A DNA stretch of 64,000 nt from Fasciolopsis buskii (Eukaryota > Platyhelminthes > Trematoda > Plagiorchiida > Fasciolidae): contig LUCM01002882.1 in assembly GCA_008360955.1 (NCBI GenBank), positions 22,208 through 86,207 of the forward strand, read 5' to 3'. The translations under genes were made by a program, and so were the position numbers. The notes beneath the pieces are model-generated. The model was not told where the DNA came from. It was given only the letters and a program-made list of their open reading frames with translations, and ran no database searches. Position 1 is the stretch's first letter; the number at the start of each line of letters is the position of its first letter. Positions 57,252 through 64,000 of this stretch are shown in pieces.

Positions 57252-57271
57252 TTATATATATATATATATGT
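57252..57271. repeat. AT microsatellite
   Basis: About ten at units next to the candidate exon at 57290-57377. Confidence 0.85.
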
Positions 57272-57289
57272 TACACAGTAAAAAAATAT

Positions 57290-57377
57290 CGACAGAATGC
57301 ATTTGTGGCAGTGACAGTCTTGGGACACTCCACCTTCGCGTTGGTGGGTAGTCACAATTCCGACTGGCTGATGGTAG
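57290..57377 (-). CDS. Unknown minus-strand gene, exon (duplicated exon, member 2; limits uncertain)
   Basis: The acceptor is excellent: ttttggtctctcctgcag ending at 57378. In phase 0 it reads LPSASRNCDYPPTRRWSVPR, then LSLPQMHSV. From ASRNC onward it aligns without gaps with the exon at 53264-53059 (ASQKR ... PRLLLPQ). Bases as well as residues agree, for example gactgtcactgcc against gactgttactgcc. The 3' end is not defined: the frame continues into an AT microsatellite (57252-57271). It could be a live exon or the decayed relic of a duplication. Confidence 0.4.
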
Positions 57378-58294
57378 CTGCAGGAGAGACCAAAACAATT
57401 CAGCAGCGTTTGTGCTGATTTGCGCACAGACACATCAAAATGATTAGTTTGTACCAGTGGTTTTGTTGGTTCTAACCTTTAGCTACCTGTTGATATATCT
57501 CGTTTGGCAAAAAATGACTGACACCAAGGTCGAGCTACAAAATCTGGTCATATGTGCGCGATTGGGTGTTTGTAAAAAGGCGCGCTTTCAGGTCGGTAAC
57601 GTTGATGATTTTCTGTTTTACTCATGACCAGAACTCTCAAATTATAACTCAATTGAAAGTTTCCTTCCAGCTTCCATTTATAACGATACAGTGCGACCTC
57701 AAATCTGCCCTCGCGTATACAGCCGCTACCCTTTCATTTCCGGGTCCTGGTTTTGGTTTTTGCCACACAGGATGATATATTTGCGGAAGAAAAATTTAAA
57801 AAATTATTGGACGAAAAAGCTTTAGAGGAGTGGAAATATTTCGAATACCAGTACGCCACTGACTGCGGCATTTAGTTTTATCGTCTTAAGTTTCCAGCTA
57901 CCACGTTGCGGCTTCTCATAATTAACACCCCAATAATTTGATTTGATCTACTCGAGAAAGTCCACTTGTTCAGCTCTTCGAAACTTTTCGTCCTGCCCTG
58001 AGTTGGCCATCTTGACTCGTCTTCAAATATTGCTCTTTGGGAGAGCGATGAATAGCGAGGGATCCGTGAGCAGCTAACGTCCCAACCGCAACGATCTATT
58101 CATATTCAATGCCTATTTGAACAGGTGAGCTTTAGGGCCTTATGCCAAAATTCGAACCTTAGCTTTGCTAACAAAATTCTCACACCATACCTGAGCAATA
58201 ATAAGAGGAAATCGCTGTTCATATACCGACAGTTCTCCCCTTCTGTTTTCCTCAGCAGCCACGGTTCTCTGTTGTATAGTAGGACCGGTAGTAC

Positions 58295-58483
58295 TTCTGC
58301 AGTGTAAACTCGTCAGTTGCCCGAGAATTAGATTTCACAATGACACCAACCATGTCTGAAGCTGGTAAATACCTAACAAGCTCCCTGCATGCGTACATAG
58401 GATCATGAGTCTTCAGGTTCCAAAAAGAGAGCACGGAGTCGAATTTTGTCACTTTGCTGCCCTCCCCGTCTCGATGATGCGCG
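58295..58483 (-). CDS. Unknown minus-strand gene, exon
   Basis: The acceptor is aacgtcgcttgttttag (ending at 58484). The proposed donor is gtacta at 58294, which is weak. The exon begins in phase 2 and reads AHHRDGEGSKVTKFDSVLSF, then WNLKTHDPMYACRELVRYLP and ASDMVGVIVKSNSRATDEFT. The S-V-L-S-F-W-N-L-K stretch is what a WD40 blade strand can look like, but a single short match is not enough to assign a fold. It lies upstream, in transcription order, of the 57.3, 54.0 and 53.2 kb exons on the same strand. Its end phase does not join any of them directly. Confidence 0.45.
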
Positions 58484-60039
58484 CTAAAACAAGCGACGTT
58501 AATTTTAACTATGATCATTTCCTTTGAAAAAACGAAGTCTCACTTCTATTCTATGGAAACTGCGCATCTTTTGCTTTCTTAATTATTTGATTATAACCGC
58601 CAAATTTCCTTTCTACCTGTTATCTTGATTCTACGTAGCCATTCGCTTTTGTCCCAAAATCGCAGTTGTGACTGAGCTATATAATCCTACAGAGAAAAAT
58701 GTGCTATTAGCTTCCTATGGACAGGTTCGACAACTTTGCATAAATTCGAATAAGAAAAGTCTTTTACATTAGGAGAGGTGGGACGAGCGCATCGAGTTTA
58801 CCAACATTTTTGTACCAGTAGATATTCGATGCCACGCCTTAATGCTCGTTTATTTCAGTCGACGATAATTTATAGCCGATCGAATTTACACATGACACTG
58901 AACACAGGGAACTTTCGGCAGTCTGACTGTATCATTAACCATGAATAATTGGATCTTTGGCCTACTGGGTAAATGGACGAACAACGCATTGCAGGAGTCC
59001 TGCTTGTTTTTGCCTGGAAGAATTTCCGTCTTCTAAATACTAAAAGTTCGTTGTGAACAGTGTGGCACGCCCAGTGTGGACCTTCGATTTAATGTCGTAA
59101 TTTTCCATTGTGTGCCCCTCAATCGACAGGTCTTATCAGAAAAAACTATTGAATTGGCCAAATAGTCACCGGCTGGTCTGGTACAAAGCTGCAATCTTAC
59201 GGATCGCGTGTGACGCAGCAAACACTAGAGCCGTACTCTTGAACAACCGTTCCTGTGGTGGACCGGATGACTGAGCAGCACAGTGGCTCACGATGCATTC
59301 AGCTAAAGAGAATCTCAACAGTTTAGTTTCTTTTTCTATTGGCCGTCTGTTCATAAACACATACACTGTGACATCATGCTCAGTTTCCTATCCGACCAAC
59401 CATCCATTTTCGCACTTCCTGTTTCAAGCAAGCAGTCATCGAGGATTTCAACGAAACAGTTAGTCCGAAATCACTAGATGTTCGCGAAACAGTATGCAAA
59501 ACTCGCAGATCACCAATCTTCTATGTGATCAGACATTCGTACCTATGGTAAAGCATTTAGCGGTACGACGTAGTTGTCCACAACGGAGGCTATCAACACT
59601 TGGGAATTACCAGCGCGTACCTTGGATTACCTCCACTGAATCGACTACAGAAAGGAGGCTGCGAATAATAATTTGATATTTGAAAACGCATAAAACCGTA
59701 GGTATGAACATCTTTCCTCCAAAACTTTTCAAACAAACAGGAACTATTCTGAATTATTTTTACGAGGATTCCTGGTGTCTCAGGAGATTTTATCGTTTTG
59801 TTATCGGTAAGAAAGGATCTCGTAGGTTTCACAGCAGCCATATAATTATCAGCTTTGACTTTTTGGGTTGCACTTGTGGTTCTTCTGCTCACGATTTTCC
59901 TATTCCGCGAGATATTACCACATAATGATTAGCCCCTCCTGGTGTGGCACTTTGGATCGAACTTTGGCGCATATCCATCTACAAAGACATCCACGTAACC
60001 ATGGAAAGCCTGAGACTGATATACTTTTGCATACCGAAA
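58484..60039. other. Stretch without a supported gene
   Basis: Overlapping open frames at 59033-59366 (minus) and 59494-59925 (both strands) show no convincing motif or splice structure. Confidence 0.4.
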
Positions 60040-60880
60040 CGGCCTTCGATTTTGTTAACCAGTTTGCACTATGCAATTGTTTGCTATGAATCAAGTTGCC
60101 TAAAAGTGTATGGTTATACTCAAAGCACTTTTCAGCTACCTCTAAAGTGCAGCGAGAGCCTGCGGTACGCTTCCTTTTTGTTTGCCGTTATCACCGTCCT
60201 ACAGCAATCATACATCATTCCATCTGTCTTCTTCCATTTTACCAGTCGAGAAAATCCTGCATCAAGGCCTCTGTGGTGGCATGGAACTCTTCTCTGGTGA
60301 TCGGGTTATGGATTTCAATTGTCATTAATATTATTCTGCTGGTTGATGATCCATCTTGACCTGCTCGCCAATGGAGCCATCTAGTTTGGGCATTCAGTTT
60401 GCCCAGGATAAGTACAACGTTCTGCATTCAAATTGGCAGAGCTTAAGTTCGCATTTACCGTTGCTATTGACGGACTGATGCACTTAAACACTTGCGACTA
60501 TCTGTGGAGCTGCATCGCAATCGGTGGTGATATTTGAAAGAACGCTGCTAGCATCGAGAAAGTTCGGTTGGTCTTCAATAATCGAAGACATATCTGGCGT
60601 CATCAGGATGCCAGCCCGCTTTCGTAAAAAACGGAATTTATGCCTCATGCGCGCCGCCTCACCGTACGGATGGGAATCATGGCCCTTCCACGAAGATGAT
60701 ACTGGATGATTATCAGTGCCTGAGAGTCGATTTCTGAGGAGGATTTTTGGTGTACGGTGGTATCGCCAAATTAGAAATGCTGAAGTTTGCAGAAGAGCAG
60801 TAAGACCGACCAGATCCCGTTCTCGAATTTCCATTTTGCGATGTCCACTAAGGTGGCATGGACAGTGATGCGAATTTTAT
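60040..60880 (+). mobile_element. RTE-like LINE remnant (palm to thumb)
   Basis: The plus strand reads TCDYLWSCIAIGGDI, a stop, then IEKVRLVFNNRRHIWRHQDA (60490-60605). This matches the RTE thumb block Y-L-G-S-C-I-S-x-G-G ... R-L-x-F-x-N-L-R-H-L-W-R-R. It continues with ESWPFHEDDTG (60670-60707), then ESRFLRRIFGVRWYRQIRNA-like coding in a shifted frame, and an I-L-R-C-P-L-R-W-H-G piece near 60850. Upstream, a KVQREPAVRFLF string near 60146 sits where V-R-Q-G-C-P-L-S-P-F-L-F is expected, but similarity there is weak. It belongs to a different RTE subfamily from the 9-11 kb copy. Confidence is good for 60480-60880 and low before that. Confidence 0.6.
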
Positions 60881-62119
60881 TCTACCACTTACTCCTAGTT
60901 GCACTCCTTGTGAGTGCGGTGGGGAACTAATAACATGAAAAACATGCAAATTCCTGTGAGTCCCACTGGCTAACGTTGATTGCTTCAGTCCTCCTGATTC
61001 GGCCCTCCTTACCAGTTGATACTGGTGGCCATGAGCATTGAAGGCAGTAGCTTCAAATAGAGCTCACTTTCCATCTTACCTGTCATCATTCTATTTGATG
61101 ACAATTATAATGCGCAAAATGACAAAAATAAACTTGAAAGTGACCGTAAAACATCAAAATATATCCCCACTGCTTTCACTTCTCTATTCATTTGATTACA
61201 TCTTCACTCTCTGATTGTCATGGCATGGATGACAAGTTGTCTGGCTCCAGACTAGTTTCATGCTGCTCTACACACAGATATATCAGTCAAGTGAACTAGT
61301 CGTATTGTTTCAGGGAAGTTCGGTTTGAGTTTCATACGTCCTCTCTATACCAGCCATCCAATATTACGGAACCTGATTTCACCTTCACATGTTCTTTTTC
61401 GTCCGTGGTTTACACACTGGAATCCCTATGCATCTTTGTGTTTTCCATTCAAGAGACACTCATTCACTACGCTCGTTCGTTTATTTGGTTGACGCATCTT
61501 TCTGTTTCATGTGAGAAGTATCATCTGGATCATCCTGGCGAGTCTGAGGCTGTGGATTCTGGTCGTGCCTGGGGGATGTTCACTTGTCAATGAGAGCTCC
61601 TTATCTACGCTGCTTGACTGGAGTCTAATCAACAACCGGTTGCGTGTCGTAAGTAGCGGTTCGTGCGAAGCAACCAGCTCTCGTTCTGATGAGCTGACGT
61701 TATGCTGACGCGCACATTTGCAAACTACAACACGGATACGGCTAGCATCTGCACTTCTGGCACAAAGAAAACCAGACACCCAAAATAACCTTAGCAAGAA
61801 ATATTAATGGCAATAGGTCAGCTGTTTTGAGCAGGGTCTGTTTGAGAAGCCCCTTTGGACACGCCTCCTGTTGTCTAGAAAAAAAGGTTAGATCACTAGC
61901 TACGAGTTCAGGCAACTGATTGGATCTTGCAAAGCGCTGTTATACCATTTGGTATCCACCTTCTTTGAATTAACAACTAACCCCATCAAGCTAATTGTTT
62001 TGGGCCGCAGATGACGCAGCTGTACATCAGATTTTCGATCGATTCCTTTGATTTCGACCACACATTAGTCGGAATTAAGCTTCCCTGTGCTTCGGTGGGC
62101 GTTCATTGTGCCCGGGCAG
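60881..62119. other. Stretch without a supported gene
   Basis: Open frames at 61405-61797 on both strands overlap and lack splice context. Confidence 0.4.
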
Positions 62120-62317
62120 GTGGACAGTGATAAACTATTTGGTCTGACTGATTTATGGACTTCCCGCCACGCGCTGGTTGAGAAGCTAGAACTGACCCCA
62201 CCCAACAGAACCAACCAGCAATGGCTGCATGTGCAAAATGTTTTAAATTCTCCTGGCCTAATGGATTGCGGTTTGGCCCGCCAGATTTCTGCTGCCTATC
62301 TTTGTGGTACAAAATGA
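62120..62317 (+). CDS. Candidate terminal exon of an unknown plus-strand gene
   Basis: The acceptor gcccgggcag ends at 62119. The exon is open in phase 0 and reads VDSDKLFGLTDLWTSRHALV, then EKLELTPPNRTNQQWLHVQN and a final part ending in AAYLCGTK and a stop at 62315-62317. It looks helical and protein-like, with no family recognised. The acceptor lacks a strong pyrimidine tract, and no polyadenylation hexamer follows closely. An overlapping frame (62221-62487) is an alternative. Confidence 0.35.
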   Translation: MDSDKLFGLTDLWTSRHALVEKLELTPPNRTNQQWLHVQNVLNSPGLMDCGLARQISAAYLCGTK

Positions 62318-63178
62318 AAAATGTCTTCACCGGTCGTCTTCTTAAGAATCGCGTATCTTTTCCAGCTGAATGTGCCGATCGTCTGTTTATTCTGTTGCTA
62401 ATCAAGAATCACCCAGTGGCTTTAGTTGTGGCAAAAAAAAATGAAAACAGTTCTCGTTTTGTTACAGAAAATCTACCGTACTTATAGAACCAACGAAACC
62501 CTATACACACATATTTGACGGCCAAGTATTTCATTTTCACCACTCATCATCTGGCTGGTCCACTTTGCTGGCTAACTTTCAGCAAGGTGACTAAAATCAT
62601 TTTGTACCATCAATCATACCAGTAGCGCTGATCGAGTAAAATACTCAGGGTACGGTTCATCTGGTTCCCTATTCATAGTTTCAACATCCACTCATGATCG
62701 GAGATTAACTGACAGTTAGCAGCAAACAATATAATTTCGTCTTGTCCTGTCTGAACTTGGGGGAATGTATATTCGCTTATGCACAACCCCTGTGACTAGC
62801 CGATTGGAGCCCATCGAGGCGAGAGTAATGGTTCGAAACTCAGCGACTATAGCGTCCCCTGATATTGTCCATTCCGGATGTACGTCAGTCCATTACATAT
62901 GATGACGAGAACAACAGACTGCGTTTTGTGTCAGGAGGAGAATTAAATCCGAAACTACATAGCTACCCGGAAACTGAATTGTATTGTATCATATGATGAT
63001 GGATTTCTGTATAAAACGAAATGGAAGATGAGACAGAAGTGGAAGCGAACAAATAAACTTAAATGTTGAATCTAATATCGCCGTCATGTAGGCAGATGAA
63101 AAGTGAACTTTGAGCGAAACGATTTTAGTTATGAATTTTCAGACGCTTCTTCTTCACAATTCATTTGTTCTCAACCAG

Positions 63179-63289
63179 AATTCTTGCTTAATATTTTGAC
63201 AACGGAACTACGATATTCACTATTACTAAGCTATATCTTGAACCAGTGGATTAATTCTATCGATCAGAACACACATAATTGGGTACAAA
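63179..63289 (+). CDS. Candidate exon of an unknown plus-strand gene
   Basis: A pyrimidine-rich acceptor (cttcttcttcacaattcat ... caaccag, ending at 63178) and a gtgagc donor at 63290 bound a 111-base open segment. It reads FLLNILTTELRYSLLLSYIL, then NQWINSIDQNTHNWVQ. The first half is hydrophobic. It starts two bases into a codon and ends in phase 1. No partner exon is visible in the window. Confidence 0.33.
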
Positions 63290-63479
63290 GTGAGCGAAAA
63301 GTACGAGAACTTGCAAGGGAACGATTCCGCATGGTTTCGTGTGCAGGGCACGTGTTTTAGTAATCAGATAATAAACAGGAATAGAAGAAACAGGCCTAAT
63401 GCAAACGAACCTCGGTTAAGTACACCAGAATCCTTCTTGATTAAGCCCGAGAAGATACACAAAGAGCAGCAGACGAAGG

Positions 63480-63956
63480 TTACGGAGACATATTGACTGA
63501 CAAACGATACTGTGATGATTCGATTTGTGCCAAAATGACCCAGTCAGCGTATTTAAAAAGATGCCCGGAATATCCCGTCATGACTGAGCGTTCGACGGGC
63601 AACTGTAAATAGGTGCAAGTTGTAAGACTTAGGTATTTCGCTCTAGGAACAAGGGTGGAATCTGTTAACAAATACTCATTGGGAAAAGATGAGAGTGAAA
63701 CGATGAAACCCCATTCAGAATAGTTAAACATATTAGGACGTGAACCAAGATGAAAAGGAAGACTTTGATTAGTTCGCCAATTTCCGGAGGGTGATGTGAA
63801 TTCCGCCTGATTGGAATTCTCCCGACAGTGTTCGACCTCATTCGCATACTTATGCAGCTGATCAGGTGAATTAGTAGGAAGGCCACTGAGCTGAGTAGTA
63901 GTAATACGATAATACGAAAGAGGCTGTCCAGTAATGAACTCGATAAGTGATAACAA
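63480..63956 (-). CDS. Long minus-strand open frame, possible decayed reverse-transcriptase sequence
   Basis: At 158 residues this is the longest open frame in the right third of the window that is not a shadow. It contains DQLHKYANEVEH and, near its C-terminus, GHLFKYADWVILAQ. Both recall the F-K-Y-A-D-D-V box of non-LTR reverse transcriptases, but the second Asp is absent in each and the surrounding order does not fit a normal polymerase. It may be a scrambled LINE relic or an unrelated ORF. It ends near the right edge of the window, so upstream context is missing. Confidence 0.25.
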   Translation of the reverse strand: MLSLIEFITGQPLSYYRITTTQLSGLPTNSPDQLHKYANEVEHCRENSNQAEFTSPSGNWRTNQSLPFHLGSRPNMFNYSEWGFIVSLSSFPNEYLLTDSTLVPRAKYLSLTTCTYLQLPVERSVMTGYSGHLFKYADWVILAQIESSQYRLSVNMSP

Positions 63957-64000
63957 AATTTTGTTTGTTCAGTTCTATTAGCAAAATAGTCTTTCAGCCA

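Larger units (their letters stand above)
54086..57289. other. Probable intron with microsatellites
   Basis: CA/TA repeat at 54593-54622 and GT-rich tract at 55887-55953. Open frames at 55577-56192 largely follow from the low-complexity GT tract. The minus frame at 56585-56884 has no clear splice borders. Confidence 0.4.

Noticed and set aside
60484..60834. 116-residue minus-strand open frame
   Set aside because: It lies opposite the RTE thumb block read on the plus strand (VRLVFNNRRHIWRHQDA), which explains the conservation-like composition.

Overview
The window looks like nuclear DNA from a parasitic flatworm, most likely a trematode (fluke). It has low gene density, short exons in long AT-rich introns, many microsatellites, and dead copies of three retroelement types common in fluke genomes: RTE-like LINEs, CR1-like LINEs and a Penelope-like element (PLE) with a GIY-YIG tail. 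The species cannot be named from the sequence. There are no bacterial operons, CRISPR arrays or rRNA genes, and no tRNA gene that looks functional.

Layout. 1-2440: three RTE LINE fragments in both orientations. 3400-11771: three phase-compatible exons of a plus-strand gene for a serine/arginine-rich (RS) protein, with a stop at 11769-11771 and an AATAAA at 12537. A tRNA-derived SINE abuts its first visible exon. Intron 2 holds a 3.8 kb inverted repeat (arms 7220-8623 and 9659-11062) made of the 3' half of a dead RTE LINE. 13.1 kb: second SINE copy. 15127-18135: a second inverted-repeat structure (670-base arms) around a 1.67 kb degenerate coding core that I do not recognise. 18.1-28.9 kb: mostly featureless, with one weak two-exon candidate near 21 kb and an ATT microsatellite. 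28985-30835 and 34780-36345: two CR1-like LINE pseudogenes on the minus strand, the first bordered by a GAA tract. 33.4 kb: one candidate exon. 43440-44912: PLE pseudogene, followed by an RTE C-terminal fragment (45360-45870) and a weaker RTE trace (46300-46620). 47.3 kb: third SINE copy. 49.3-58.5 kb: several minus-strand exons with good splice signals, probably from one or more multi-exon genes; two of them look like an ancient exon duplication. 60.0-60.9 kb: RTE remnant. 62.1 and 63.2 kb: two plus-strand exon candidates.

Strongest observations: the near-identical RTE palindrome inside an intron, with a perfect 13-base hairpin at its right breakpoint; the second, non-LINE inverted-repeat structure; the repeated tRNA-derived SINE with extra modules; and the phase-consistent, partly duplicated exon set on the minus strand. 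All identifications are by eye from translated motifs. No database search was possible.
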